From the NCBI RefSeq assembly GCF_003609605.1, contig NZ_MCHY01000008.1:62001-126000 (forward strand): a DNA stretch of 64,000 bases. The letters run 5' to 3'. A program made the translations under genes and the position numbers. Positions within the stretch are counted from its first letter, which is position 1; every line of letters begins with the position of its first letter. Shown here one piece after another: positions 25,194-34,073 of this stretch. This DNA comes from Ammoniphilus oxalaticus (GTDB lineage Bacteria > Bacillota > Bacilli > Aneurinibacillales > RAOX-1). The notes under the pieces are model-generated. The model saw only the letters and a list, made by a program, of their open reading frames with translations. It was not told where the DNA came from and ran no database searches.

Positions 25194-26171
25194 ATGAGAA
25201 ATATCCTGGCGTTAGGTGAAATCCGTGCTGGCGCGTTAAGAAATATTTCTTTTGAAATGCTTAGCGCGGCCCAAGAAATTGCGGAGGGCGGCAAAATCAC
25301 AGCCGTATTAATCGGCTGTGATGACCAAACGTTAGCGCATGAACTTGGAAGGTTTGGGGCGGATCAAGTTTATTTCGTAACGGGCGATCAGCTATCTCAT
25401 TACACAACAGACGGCTATCTGCAAGTATTGCATCAATTAGCGCAGGAAGAAAAGCCCGATATTTTGTTATTTGGTCATACAGCGGTTGGCAGAGATATCG
25501 CGCCCCGTTTAGCGTCTCGTTTAGGGCGCGGGTTAGTCTCTGATGTGACCGATATACAATTGGAAGCTGGGAAAATAACGTTTACGAGACCGATTTATGC
25601 GGGAAAGGCGTTCCAGCAAGTGGAGATGGCAGAAGACCGCTGGTTGGCTACGATACGACCGAATAACATGACAGCAAAACCACTCGACTCAAAAACAGAC
25701 CCAACAATTATCGACTATAAAGTAGAAACCAGCCAGATTCGAACAATCATCAAAGAAATTGTCAAGAAAACAGCGACAGGCGTTGACCTTTCAGAGGCAA
25801 AAGTGGTCGTGGCGGGCGGACGCGGCGTAAAAAGCGCGGCAGGATTTGAACCGTTGCAACAGCTTGCGGATCTATTAGGGGGAGCTGTAGGCGCTTCACG
25901 CGGGGCATGTGACGCGGACTATTGCGATTATTCGTTGCAAATTGGTCAAACAGGCAAAGTGGTTACGCCTGATTTGTATATCGCCTGCGGAATATCAGGG
26001 GCGATTCAGCATTTAGCGGGGATGTCGCAAGCGAAAGTGATTGTTGCCATTAACAAAGATCCTGACGCCCCGATCTTTGAAGTTGCGGATTATGGAATTG
26101 TGGGGGATCTATTCGAGATTGTGCCGCTTCTGACGGAAGAATTAAAAACAGCGCTCTTGTCTGATTCATAA
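25194..26171 (+). CDS. etfA: electron transfer flavoprotein alpha subunit
   Basis: FAD-binding partner of EtfB; it passes electrons from fatty-acid oxidation to the quinone pool. 325 residues with an N-terminal ETF domain (to about 190) and a C-terminal FAD domain (VVVAGGRGVKSAAGF, LQIGQTGKVVTPDLYIACG, SGAIQHLAGM). The FAD segment reads SRGACDADYCDY where many homologues, B. subtilis included as I recall it, read SRAAVDAGW. This adds two cysteines at residues 239 and 244. It is co-transcribed with etfB after AAAGGAGGG. Confidence 0.95.
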   Translation: MRNILALGEIRAGALRNISFEMLSAAQEIAEGGKITAVLIGCDDQTLAHELGRFGADQVYFVTGDQLSHYTTDGYLQVLHQLAQEEKPDILLFGHTAVGRDIAPRLASRLGRGLVSDVTDIQLEAGKITFTRPIYAGKAFQQVEMAEDRWLATIRPNNMTAKPLDSKTDPTIIDYKVETSQIRTIIKEIVKKTATGVDLSEAKVVVAGGRGVKSAAGFEPLQQLADLLGGAVGASRGACDADYCDYSLQIGQTGKVVTPDLYIACGISGAIQHLAGMSQAKVIVAINKDPDAPIFEVADYGIVGDLFEIVPLLTEELKTALLSDS

Positions 26172-26244
26172 TCGCTTAGGGTAGGATAAAGGGGATGCGG
26201 AAAATCAAATGCAGCAGGCAAACTATTTTTTTGTGAAAAGATTA

Positions 26245-26253
26245 TGTTATACT
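26245..26253 (+). promoter_or_regulatory. extended -10 promoter for trxA
   Basis: TGT followed by TATACT (26248-26253) forms an extended -10; the -35 position holds only a T run. It lies 49 bases before the trxA start, giving the gene its own transcript apart from etfBA. Confidence 0.55.
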
Positions 26254-26301
26254 TAGATTTGGAAAGATAAACCTATTTACCCTAAAGGAGGAGCGCTTCG
26301 C

Positions 26302-26619
26302 ATGGCTATTATTGATGTAACGGACTCTGATTTTACGCAACAGGTGGAACAATCTGGAACGGTTTTGGTCGATTTCTGGGCGCCTTGGTGTGGCCCTTGC
26401 AAGATGATTGCCCCAGTATTGGAAGAAGTAGATGCGGAAATCGGAGATAAGGTAAAGATAACTAAATTAAATGTAGATGAAAATCCAGAAACGGCTGGAC
26501 GTTTTGGAGTAATGAGCATTCCGACGTTACTCGTTTTCAAAGACGGGGAAGTCGTAGATAAAATCGTAGGTTTTCAACCGAAAGACGCTCTCGTTGGCAC
26601 GTTGAATAAACACGTTTAA
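26302..26619 (+). CDS. trxA: thioredoxin
   Basis: Cytoplasmic disulfide reductase of 105 residues with the active site WCGPC (Cys30 and Cys33), the preceding DFWAPW strand and the cis-proline region [13 protein letters not shown]. It is full length for TrxA. AAAGGAGGAG lies upstream of the ATG. It has its own promoter and terminator and keeps the conserved position between etfA and uvrC. Confidence 0.97.
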   Translation: MAIIDVTDSDFTQQVEQSGTVLVDFWAPWCGPCKMIAPVLEEVDAEIGDKVKITKLNVDENPETAGRFGVMSIPTLLVFKDGEVVDKIVGFQPKDALVGTLNKHV

Positions 26620-26666
26620 GTTCTAGGGACCAAGGCGACTTGGATATGAGTGTAACTTTTAAGGAG

Positions 26667-26698
26667 AGCCCTTAAGACATCCGTCTTAGGGGCTTTTG
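26667..26698 (+). terminator. terminator after trxA
   Basis: AGCCCTTAAGAC (26667-26678) pairs with GTCTTAGGGGCT (26683-26694) with one G-T pair and a four-base loop, followed by TTTT. Confidence 0.85.
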
Positions 26699-26756
26699 CC
26701 ATTCTACATAAGGGTTCGAATTGTGGTAAAATAAAAGGCGGATAGGGAGTGATTAA

Positions 26757-28526
26757 ATGGGCTTGATTAAAGATAAGCTAGCGCTGCTTCCTGAAAAGCC
26801 GGGTTGTTATTTAATGAAGAACGCCGAAAACAAAGTGATCTATGTCGGTAAGGCGAAAGTGCTAAGAAATCGTGTCCGATCTTACTTTACAGGCAGTCAC
26901 GATAGTAAGACGCAACACCTTGTTAGCGAGATTGCCGATTTTGAATATATTGTAACGAGAAGTAACTCTGAGGCGATGTTGCTGGAGTGTAACTTGATCA
27001 AGCAGCATCATCCCCGTTTTAATGTGTTGTTAAAGGACGATAAAACATATCCTTTTATTCGGATTACAAATGATCAACACCCAAGATTGGAAGTTACCCG
27101 TCAAGTTGAACGCGACGGTTCTAAGTATTACGGTCCGTACGCCAATGCCGGGGCAGCGGCGCAAACGAAAAATTTACTAGATAAATTGTATCCCTTACGT
27201 AAATGCAAAAACATACCGAAACAAGTTTGTTTATATTATCATATTGATCAATGTCTCGCTCCCTGTGAATACGAAGTGAGTGATGATGTGAATAAAGAGA
27301 TGGTCGATGAAATTCACCGCTTTTTGAATGGGGGTCACGGAGAAATCCGTGAGCGGTTGGTCTCAAAGATGATGGATGCTTCGGATCGACTCGAGTTTGA
27401 ACAAGCAAAAGAATACCGTGACCAAATCGAAGCGATCGATGCGTTGATGGTCAAGCAGCAGGTTACGTTTACAGATCAAATTGATCGTGATATTTTTGCT
27501 TACGCGGCCGATAAAGGCTGGATGTGTGTGCAAGTCTTCCATGTTCGAGCAGGTAAATTAATCGAGCGCAATGTCGCGATGTTTCCTTACTACGCAGAAG
27601 AAGAAGCCGATTTTATGTCCTATGTCGCTCAGTTTTATTATGATGATCAGGTGGCGCCGAAAGAGATCTTTTTACCGGTAGGGGCTGATGCCGAGACGTT
27701 GGAACAATGGTTGAACGTAAAGGTATTTGTTCCAAGACGAGGGGAAAAGAAAAAACTAGTTGATTTGGCGTACGAGAATGCTCGGATCGCGCTTGAAGAG
27801 AAGTTTCAATTAATCGCCCGAGATCATTCAAGAACGACACAAGCTGTTGTTAATTTGGGGAACTTGCTCGGAATTGGAACGCCGTATCGTATCGAAGCTT
27901 TTGATAATTCTAACATTCAAGGAACAGATCCCGTTTCAGCGATGGTTGTATTTACGGATGGCGAGCCAGATAAAAGGGAATACCGTAAGTATAAAATTAG
28001 GACGGTGATCGGTCCGGATGACTATGAATCGATGCGCGAGGTCGTGCGTAGAAGGTATACGCGAGCGCTTCGCGAGAAATTGCCATTGCCTGATCTGATT
28101 GTGATTGATGGCGGGAAAGGGCAAATATCGGCGGCGGTAGATGTATTGGAAAACGAATTGGGGCTTTATATCCCCGTATGCGGGTTGGCTAAAGATGAGC
28201 GGCATCGGACCGCGGAGTTGTTATTAGGCGATCCCCCGCGCGATGTTGACATTGCGCGGGATAGCCATGAATTTTATTTATTGCAACGTATTCAAGATGA
28301 GGTGCACCGTTTCGCGATTACGTTCCACCGACAAACTCGCGGTAAATCGATGCTCTATTCTCAGCTCGATGATATCAAAGGGATTGGGCCAAAGAGAAAG
28401 CAATTACTGCTCAAGCATTTTGGTTCGATTAAAAAAATGAAAGAAGCAAGCGTTGAGGAATATCGAAAATTGGGAATCGGCGATAAGCTTGCGGCTGAAG
28501 TATTGAAAAAGTTGCGGGCGGAATAA
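26757..28526 (+). CDS. uvrC: excinuclease ABC subunit C
   Basis: Dual-incision nuclease of nucleotide excision repair, acting with UvrA and UvrB. The 589-residue protein has the GIY-YIG nuclease at the N-terminus ([19 protein letters not shown]), a four-Cys segment (about 150-172), the UVR motif that binds UvrB (about 200-235), the RNase H-like second nuclease ([20 protein letters not shown] and IDGGKGQ), and tandem helix-hairpin-helix elements at the end ([18 protein letters not shown]). It is monocistronic with its own terminator. Confidence 0.97.
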   Translation: MGLIKDKLALLPEKPGCYLMKNAENKVIYVGKAKVLRNRVRSYFTGSHDSKTQHLVSEIADFEYIVTRSNSEAMLLECNLIKQHHPRFNVLLKDDKTYPFIRITNDQHPRLEVTRQVERDGSKYYGPYANAGAAAQTKNLLDKLYPLRKCKNIPKQVCLYYHIDQCLAPCEYEVSDDVNKEMVDEIHRFLNGGHGEIRERLVSKMMDASDRLEFEQAKEYRDQIEAIDALMVKQQVTFTDQIDRDIFAYAADKGWMCVQVFHVRAGKLIERNVAMFPYYAEEEADFMSYVAQFYYDDQVAPKEIFLPVGADAETLEQWLNVKVFVPRRGEKKKLVDLAYENARIALEEKFQLIARDHSRTTQAVVNLGNLLGIGTPYRIEAFDNSNIQGTDPVSAMVVFTDGEPDKREYRKYKIRTVIGPDDYESMREVVRRRYTRALREKLPLPDLIVIDGGKGQISAAVDVLENELGLYIPVCGLAKDERHRTAELLLGDPPRDVDIARDSHEFYLLQRIQDEVHRFAITFHRQTRGKSMLYSQLDDIKGIGPKRKQLLLKHFGSIKKMKEASVEEYRKLGIGDKLAAEVLKKLRAE

Positions 28527-28544
28527 GATTCTAGTAGATATGAA

Positions 28545-28575
28545 AAGAGAGGACCGTTGGTCCTCTCTTTTTTTC
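28545..28575. terminator. bidirectional terminator between uvrC and yslB
   Basis: The 11-base stem AAGAGAGGACC / GGTCCTCTCTT (28545-28555 with 28559-28569) has a three-base loop and a T run on the plus side. yslB converges from the right. Confidence 0.85.
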
Positions 28576-28579
28576 TATT

Positions 28580-29059
28580 TTAAGTGGCTAAATTTTTTGC
28601 TCGATCAATTGCCACTTCGATCAAGACGTCAACCTGATCTTTATTTTCTTGTAATGTAACATGAGCGGCGCAATAGTAGGATGTTACTTTTTCAAAGGCC
28701 CCCGCAATGAACCCGGCTTCTAAATAACATGTTTTTTCTAAGCGAGAGGGCGGCAACAAATTAAATCGATGGTGCGAGATCCGATATTTCACTAAGTTGG
28801 CTGTTTGTTGTGTGATATGTACTTGTCCAAGATCAAGCTGAAGAAAAATATCTTCAATTTCTTCGGTAACTAAAATATCAAGAGAATTCCCCAGCTCTTT
28901 TCCCACCCAGTACAAAATATGTGTTTCGCTATCTCCTAACACAAGCTCTAGAAGTTTCTCTCTAAAAAATAAATATCCAAGCGATGAGTTCGACACGCTT
29001 TCAGGAGGAAGTAGGATACGTTCTTTAAATAGAGAAGAAACGGCAAAGCTTTGTCTCAT
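28580..29059 (-). CDS. yslB: YslB-like protein (DUF2507)
   Basis: 159-residue cytoplasmic protein of the DUF2507 family, distantly related to V4R small-molecule-binding domains; its exact role is unknown. The LGYLFFREKLLELVLGDSETHILYWVGKELG segment, given here only as a landmark near residues 27-57, and the C-terminal GFIAGAFEKV...Y...C pattern fit the family. The ATG at 29059 has AGGAGAGG upstream. In B. subtilis yslB reads in the same direction as sdhC; here it is inverted and divergent from the sdh operon. Confidence 0.82.
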   Translation of the reverse strand: MRQSFAVSSLFKERILLPPESVSNSSLGYLFFREKLLELVLGDSETHILYWVGKELGNSLDILVTEEIEDIFLQLDLGQVHITQQTANLVKYRISHHRFNLLPPSRLEKTCYLEAGFIAGAFEKVTSYYCAAHVTLQENKDQVDVLIEVAIDRAKNLAT

Positions 29060-29150
29060 AGAAACCTCTCCTTCACGCTTAATATAATGTCAATATATGC
29101 GCAGTAGAAGTAGATTATGAATCACAGTCTGAAATGCTTTTTCTCGTTTC

Positions 29151-29179
29151 TTGACGCTCTTAAAATATACGTGTAAAAT
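29151..29179 (+). promoter_or_regulatory. SigA promoter for sdhCAB
   Basis: TTGACG (29151-29156), 17-base spacer, TAAAAT (29174-29179). The leader to sdhC is about 150 bases, AT-rich, with no terminator that I can see. It may hold post-transcriptional control, since sdh is a target of iron-sparing small RNAs in B. subtilis, but nothing specific is visible. Confidence 0.75.
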
Positions 29180-29335
29180 TAATTAACAATATTTACAAAA
29201 TTGAGATTATATGAATCTTATTGAAAATATGGAGTAATGAAAGAAGGGGGTTTGCTAAAAAAGAAATAAGTGTGACGTTTGACGAATAAAATGAAGTAAG
29301 AGTAATTTTCAACGAACTGAAAGGGGGATCATTGG

Positions 29336-29986
29336 ATGGCGACGAACCGACACTTTTTTAATCGGAAGCTCCATTCGTTACTGGGGGTTATTCCAGTGGG
29401 AGGGTTTTTGATACTCCATTTATACACCAACTTTTTAGCGTCTTACGGAAAAGAACGCTTTACAGCTCAAGTTAAGATAATGGAGAGCATTCCCTTTCTG
29501 ATCATTGTAGAGGTCGTTTTCATTTTTCTTCCCCTACTTTATCACGCTATTTACGGTTTGTATATCGCATTGCAAGCGAAACACAATGTCATGAATTATG
29601 GTTACTTTCGTAACGTATTATTTTTTTTACAGCGGGCTACTGGGATTTTAACTCTAATCTTTATTAGTTGGCATGTCTGGCAAACACGTGTGCAAATTGC
29701 GATTGGAAATGTGCAACCGGAGGGATTTTATGACTTGATGGTTGGTGTATTTCAAATGCCAGGGATGATTGCCGTGTATGTCATCGGTCTGCTTGCTGCC
29801 ACGTTTCACTTTAGTAATGGGTTGTGGTCGTTCCTCGTTTCATGGGGGATTACGGTTGGACCAAGATCGCAAAGGATTTCTACATACGCCTGTCTTGGCT
29901 TTTTCGTCATTTTGTCTTATCTTGGCTTGATGGCGATGTTCGCATTTATTAACCCCGTAGAGATAGCAGCAGTAATCAATGGATAG
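29336..29986 (+). CDS. sdhC: succinate dehydrogenase cytochrome b558 subunit
   Basis: Membrane anchor of complex II; it carries two b-type hemes and the menaquinone site. 216 residues with five transmembrane helices, the single-anchor form typical of Bacillales. His residues suited to heme ligation stand at LHSLLG, LILHLYTNF, LYHAIYG, ISWHVWQT and ATFHFSNG. The ATG at 29336 follows AAAGGGGGAT. sdhA starts 12 bases after the stop. Confidence 0.95.
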   Translation: MATNRHFFNRKLHSLLGVIPVGGFLILHLYTNFLASYGKERFTAQVKIMESIPFLIIVEVVFIFLPLLYHAIYGLYIALQAKHNVMNYGYFRNVLFFLQRATGILTLIFISWHVWQTRVQIAIGNVQPEGFYDLMVGVFQMPGMIAVYVIGLLAATFHFSNGLWSFLVSWGITVGPRSQRISTYACLGFFVILSYLGLMAMFAFINPVEIAAVING

Positions 29987-29998
29987 GAGGAACGTGGA

Positions 29999-31750
29999 AT
30001 GAGCAAAGTCATCATTGTTGGTGGAGGATTGGCCGGGTTAATGGCGGCGATTAAATGCGCGGAAGCAGGGACGCCAGTTGAGTTGTTTTCCATCGTCCCT
30101 GTCAAGCGATCTCACTCCGTGTGCGCCCAAGGCGGAATAAATGGCGCGGTGAATACGAAAGGGGAAGGCGACTCTCCTTGGGAACACTTCGATGATACGA
30201 TTTACGGCGGCGATTTCCTAGCAAATCAGCCGCCGGTAAAGGCGATGACTGAGGCAGCCCCAGGGATTATTTATATGTTCGATCGAATGGGCGTCATGTT
30301 CAATCGGACGCCTGAAGGGTTGATCGACTTCAGACGTTTCGGAGGCACACAACACCACCGAACGGCGTTTTCAGGGGCGACGACAGGACAACAATTGTTG
30401 TATGCGTTGGATGAGCAAGTCCGCCGTTATGAGGTGAAGGGGCTTGTGACAAAGTATGAACATTGGGAGTTTACATCCATTATTCAAGATGATGAAGGAA
30501 CGTGTCGCGGCATTGTCGCTCAAAACTTGCGTTCTATGGAATTTAAAACGTTTCGTTCGGATGCGGTAATACTGGCGACAGGCGGTCCCGGCATCGTCTA
30601 TGGGAAATCAACAAACTCTGTCATTAATACCGGGGCTGCGGCTTCGGCCGCCTATCGGCAAGGCGCTTATTACGCGAACGGCGAATTTATTCAAATTCAT
30701 CCAACGGCGATTCCGGGAGATGATAAACTACGCTTGATGAGCGAATCCGCGCGCGGAGAGGGCGGACGTGTTTGGACATATAAAGATGGAAAGCCGTGGT
30801 ACTTCTTAGAGGAAAAATACCCCGCTTATGGAAATCTTGTGCCGCGCGATATCGCTACGCGAGAAATATTTTCTGTCTGTGTTGACCAAAAAATGGGCAT
30901 TAACGGCGAAAATATGGTTTACCTTGATTTATCTCATATGAATCCGCGTGATCTGGACATTAAGCTTGGTGGAATTATTGATATTTATGAAAAGTTTATG
31001 GGTGAGGATCCGAGGAAAGTGCCGATGAAAATATTCCCCGCCGTGCACTATTCGATGGGCGGTCTATGGGTTGACTATGACCAACAGACGAATATTAAAG
31101 GGTTGTTCGCGGCTGGCGAATGTGATTATTCTCAACATGGGGCAAACCGCTTAGGGGCTAATTCATTGCTTTCGGCTGTTTATGGAGGAATGGTGGCTGG
31201 ACCGAAAGCGATTGAATATATAAATGGTTTAAGTCGATCGGCGGCTGATTTGTCTAGCTCAGTTTTTGATCAACAATTAAAGCGGGATCAGCAGCAATAT
31301 GACGAAATTTTAAAGATGGACGGCAGTGAGAATGCTTATTTGATCCATCAAGAGCTAGGGGAATGGATGACTGATAATGTTACAGTTGTGCGATTTAATG
31401 ACCGTCTTCAAAAAACGGACGATAAGATTTTAGAGTTGATGGAGCGTTATAAGAGGATTAATGTGAGCGATAGCGCCAAATGGAACAACCAATCGGCAAC
31501 ATTTACTCGTCAACTATGGAACATGTTGGAGTTAGCCCGTGTGATTACGATCGGCGCTTTAAAACGTGATGAAAGCCGCGGGGCTCATTATAAACCTGAT
31601 TTTCCAGACAGAAATGATGAACAGTTTCTAAAGACAACGATAGCCGCATGGTCCGCCGAAGGACCGCAAATCCATTATGAAGATATTGATACTTCTTTGC
31701 TGGAGCCTCGTAAGCGGGATTACACGACGAAGAAGGGGGCGGCGCAGTAA
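29999..31750 (+). CDS. sdhA: succinate dehydrogenase flavoprotein subunit
   Basis: Oxidises succinate to fumarate with covalently bound FAD on the inner face of the membrane. 583 residues with the Rossmann FAD motif IVGGGLAGLMAAIKCAE, the flavinylated His in RSHSVCAQGGINGA, the active-site segments HPTAIPG and SESARGEGG, and HYSMGGLWVD. The ATG at 29999 has GGAGG upstream. The TAA overlaps the sdhB ATG by one base. Confidence 0.97.
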   Translation: MSKVIIVGGGLAGLMAAIKCAEAGTPVELFSIVPVKRSHSVCAQGGINGAVNTKGEGDSPWEHFDDTIYGGDFLANQPPVKAMTEAAPGIIYMFDRMGVMFNRTPEGLIDFRRFGGTQHHRTAFSGATTGQQLLYALDEQVRRYEVKGLVTKYEHWEFTSIIQDDEGTCRGIVAQNLRSMEFKTFRSDAVILATGGPGIVYGKSTNSVINTGAAASAAYRQGAYYANGEFIQIHPTAIPGDDKLRLMSESARGEGGRVWTYKDGKPWYFLEEKYPAYGNLVPRDIATREIFSVCVDQKMGINGENMVYLDLSHMNPRDLDIKLGGIIDIYEKFMGEDPRKVPMKIFPAVHYSMGGLWVDYDQQTNIKGLFAAGECDYSQHGANRLGANSLLSAVYGGMVAGPKAIEYINGLSRSAADLSSSVFDQQLKRDQQQYDEILKMDGSENAYLIHQELGEWMTDNVTVVRFNDRLQKTDDKILELMERYKRINVSDSAKWNNQSATFTRQLWNMLELARVITIGALKRDESRGAHYKPDFPDRNDEQFLKTTIAAWSAEGPQIHYEDIDTSLLEPRKRDYTTKKGAAQ

Positions 31751-32499
31751 TGCCAGAAAAAACAGTTACATTGATTATCACGCGTCAAGATGACCCGGAA
31801 AGCGCTCCTTACAAAGAGGAGTTTAAAATTTCAAGTCGACAAAATATGAACGTGATCGGGGCCTTGATGGAAATTCAACGGGCCCCTGTCAATTCTAAAG
31901 GGTCAAAAGTGACACCTGTTATCTGGGATTCCAATTGCCTTGAAGAAGTTTGCGGCGCTTGCTCAATGATCATTAACGGGAAGCCACGGCAGGCTTGCAC
32001 AGCTTTAATTGATCAGTTGGAACAGCCGATTCGTTTAGCGCCGATGAACACGTTCCCAGTGATGCGGGATTTGGTAATCGATCGCGAGTTCATGTTTGAT
32101 TCGCTTAAACGAGTCCAAGCTTGGATTCCGATCGATGGAACACATGATCTTGGTCCTGGACCGCGCATGCCGGAAGCAGATCGCCAATGGGCATACGAAC
32201 TCTCCAAATGCATGACTTGCGGTGTCTGTTTAGAAGCTTGTCCTAATGTAAATACGGGTTCGCCTTTTATTGGTCCTGCCGCGATTTCTCAAGTGCGACT
32301 ATTTAATGAACATCCGACCGGGAAAATGAATGCGCATGAACGCTTAGAAGGGTTAATGGGCAGAGGCGGCATTACCGAATGTGGAAATTCGCAAAACTGT
32401 GTGCAATCTTGCCCGAAAGGTATTCCATTAACGACGTCGATCGCGGCGATGAATCGGGAGACGACGAAGCATAGTATTAAGAAGTTTTTTGGTAACTAG
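31750..32499 (+). CDS. sdhB: succinate dehydrogenase iron-sulfur subunit
   Basis: Passes electrons from SdhA to the anchor. 249 residues with all three cluster sites: CLEEVCGACS...C for [2Fe-2S], CMTCGVCLEACP for [4Fe-4S], and NCVQSCPKG with Cys residues for [3Fe-4S]. The length is usual for the Bacillales type. It is coupled to sdhA by a one-base overlap and closes the operon at a strong terminator. Confidence 0.97.
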   Translation: MPEKTVTLIITRQDDPESAPYKEEFKISSRQNMNVIGALMEIQRAPVNSKGSKVTPVIWDSNCLEEVCGACSMIINGKPRQACTALIDQLEQPIRLAPMNTFPVMRDLVIDREFMFDSLKRVQAWIPIDGTHDLGPGPRMPEADRQWAYELSKCMTCGVCLEACPNVNTGSPFIGPAAISQVRLFNEHPTGKMNAHERLEGLMGRGGITECGNSQNCVQSCPKGIPLTTSIAAMNRETTKHSIKKFFGN

Positions 32500-32519
32500 G
32501 TCTACCCTAAAGTTCCCAG

Positions 32520-32563
32520 AGCGCCTTCGTTTGTTGACAAAGCAACAAACGAAGGCGCTTTTT
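32520..32563 (+). terminator. strong terminator of the sdh operon
   Basis: A perfect 16-base stem (GCGCCTTCGTTTGTTG, 32521-32536, with 32543-32558), extended by an A-T pair, has a six-base loop and TTTTT after it. Confidence 0.95.
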
Positions 32564-32635
32564 AATTGATGTATGAATTTAACCGCGGAAAAACATAATG
32601 AGCAATAGACGATAGTGAAGAAAGGTGAACGTTTA

Positions 32636-33031
32636 ATGTTTTTTCACGGAATAGACTTTAAGTATTTGGAGCAAAAATATCCATTTTTATATCCTGATGC
32701 CTACGTAACTACAAAAAATGAGGAACAATTAGCGGACCGACAGCATTTGATTGAGCAATTTGGATTTGAGCCTGTCCACTTATTGGAATCAGCCCCAGGG
32801 TATTCTGCTAAAACTTGTATTAAGGAATGCTTTCGTTTTGGGGAAATTGTGTTAGTTTTCAAAGAAGTGACGGAGCCCATCATCCAACTAAGTCAACACG
32901 AGATCGGCGCGCGTTACCTAGATATTAGGACGTGTCAGTACATATTTACTCGCTCCGCGAAACAGGCGCAGATCCGCTTGCTTGGTTTAAAGCAGCCGAT
33001 TATAGCTTGCTCGAACGGTCCGCGCCCCTAA
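32636..33031 (+). CDS. hypothetical protein, 131 residues
   Basis: Not recognised. The protein is soluble and mixed in character, with three Cys residues in or near ETCIKECFR-like and RTCQY segments (actual text AKTCIKECFRFGE and DIRTCQYIF) and no signal peptide or transmembrane helix. The ATG at 32636 has AAAGGTG at good spacing; a GTG at 32615 lies before that site. It stands between the sdh terminator and gerE, where B. subtilis has ysmA, a thioesterase, which this does not resemble. Confidence 0.6.
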   Translation: MFFHGIDFKYLEQKYPFLYPDAYVTTKNEEQLADRQHLIEQFGFEPVHLLESAPGYSAKTCIKECFRFGEIVLVFKEVTEPIIQLSQHEIGARYLDIRTCQYIFTRSAKQAQIRLLGLKQPIIACSNGPRP

Positions 33032-33080
33032 ATTCAATAATAATTAATGTGGGCGCCGGCCCAATCGTGTTAGAGTCCGC

Positions 33081-33108
33081 ACCGCTACCCGCGCCCAATC
33101 ATACAATA
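33081..33108 (+). promoter_or_regulatory. predicted SigK promoter of gerE
   Basis: CATACAATA (33100-33108) matches the SigK -10 consensus CATAnnnTA exactly, with ACC at 33081-33083, 16 bases upstream, fitting the short SigK -35. The gerE ribosome site begins 40 bases downstream. The -10 also resembles SigE boxes, but no SigE -35 is visible. B. subtilis gerE is transcribed by SigK. Confidence 0.7.
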
Positions 33109-33163
33109 ATGTGACTGTACCCTTAGCCTTGTTATTGAGCCCGTAGCAAGGAGGGGAGACTTT

Positions 33164-33394
33164 TTGGAGGGAAACGAGCAAAAGTCTAAGCCTTTACTAA
33201 CCAATCGTGAAAGAGAAGTATTTGAATTATTAGTACAAGATAAGACGACGAGAGAAATTGCAAAACAACTGTTTATCAGTGAGAAGACAGTTCGCAACCA
33301 CATCAGCAATGTTATGCAAAAACTTGGCGTTAAAGGTAGGGCGCAAGCAGTTGTCGAATTATTGAAAGTCGGAGAACTTCGTTTTCCTGAATAA
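33164..33394 (+). CDS. gerE: spore coat transcription regulator GerE
   Basis: Small LuxR-type DNA-binding protein that acts late in the mother cell to activate or repress coat and germination genes. The 76 residues are essentially one LuxR helix-turn-helix (LTNREREVFELLVQDKTTREIAK, residues about 12-34, then SEKTVRNHISNVMQKLGV), nearly identical to B. subtilis GerE as I recall it. The start is TTG with AAGGAGGGG seven bases upstream. It has its own terminator. Confidence 0.96.
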   Translation: MEGNEQKSKPLLTNREREVFELLVQDKTTREIAKQLFISEKTVRNHISNVMQKLGVKGRAQAVVELLKVGELRFPE

Positions 33395-33455
33395 TGATTG
33401 AAGTATTAGTGGCATCAAGAAACGTTGTTTGGTTGACAGGTTAGGACCCCGTGTT

Positions 33456-33480
33456 ACCCTCGCGCAAAGCGGGGGTTTTT
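33456..33480 (+). terminator. terminator after gerE
   Basis: ACCCTCGC (33456-33463) pairs with GCGGGGGT (33469-33476) with one G-T pair and a five-base loop, followed by TTTT, C and five further T residues. Confidence 0.85.
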
Positions 33481-33570
33481 CTTTTTCGCCAAATTTGAGC
33501 AACAAGTCTTATACTCACACGTTAGCAATAGTAGTATCATTTATTAAAGATAAAAAAAGGAGGGGAGCGC

Positions 33571-34056
33571 TTGTCACAACAACAGTTGCCGCTTATATAT
33601 CAACATTGGGATGAACAAAATTCTGAACCGATTGAGACGATTAATCGGATGTTGGTGAGCCGAGAAGTTTTATTCATTAGAAAGTTAGTGGATGCTACTG
33701 TGCTTCGCAATAAAATATGGGAACATACATCAAATGAAACAGAAGGGGACTACTCCTGTATTTATATTAAACCGTTTGAAATAAAAGAAACGCCGACAGG
33801 TGAGCAGATTGAACAAGTCGTTTTTGCTAGACATGATTTGGCCGGACGTTACGAAGCTGAGTACTGGGTTGTTTTAGAAAATGAATATCATCTGTTAACG
33901 GTGGCGACATTTGAGCAAACATGGCATGCGGCGCAAGTGTTATTGGACCATTATTTGCGCATAGCCGAAAAGCACTATGAGGTCAACTACGCAATTTTGG
34001 ATCCGAATCGAAAGAAAATTTTATTGTTTATACAAGAGACCTCATTTCGCGATTAA
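33571..34056 (+). CDS. unknown 161-residue protein of the ATP-grasp/DUF350 cassette
   Basis: Soluble alpha/beta protein, no signal peptide or transmembrane helix, not recognised. Landmarks are DYSCIYIKPFEIKE, VVFARHDLAGRYEAEYWVVLE and HYEVNYAILDPNRKKILLFI. The start is TTG with AAGGAGGGG six bases upstream. Its stop lies 17 bases before the lipoprotein start, and the four genes are packed together, so it belongs to the cassette. In E. coli the yjf cluster has a DUF2491 protein (YjfK) at the matching place; this could be a shortened relative, but I cannot show it. Confidence 0.75.
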   Translation: MSQQQLPLIYQHWDEQNSEPIETINRMLVSREVLFIRKLVDATVLRNKIWEHTSNETEGDYSCIYIKPFEIKETPTGEQIEQVVFARHDLAGRYEAEYWVVLENEYHLLTVATFEQTWHAAQVLLDHYLRIAEKHYEVNYAILDPNRKKILLFIQETSFRD

Positions 34057-34073
34057 TGGAGGTGGGAAGATAT

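Noticed and set aside
33433-33438. TTGACA as a -35 box for the ATP-grasp cassette
   Set aside because: The sequence 17 bases downstream is the arm of the gerE terminator and has no -10; the promoter of the cassette remains unidentified.
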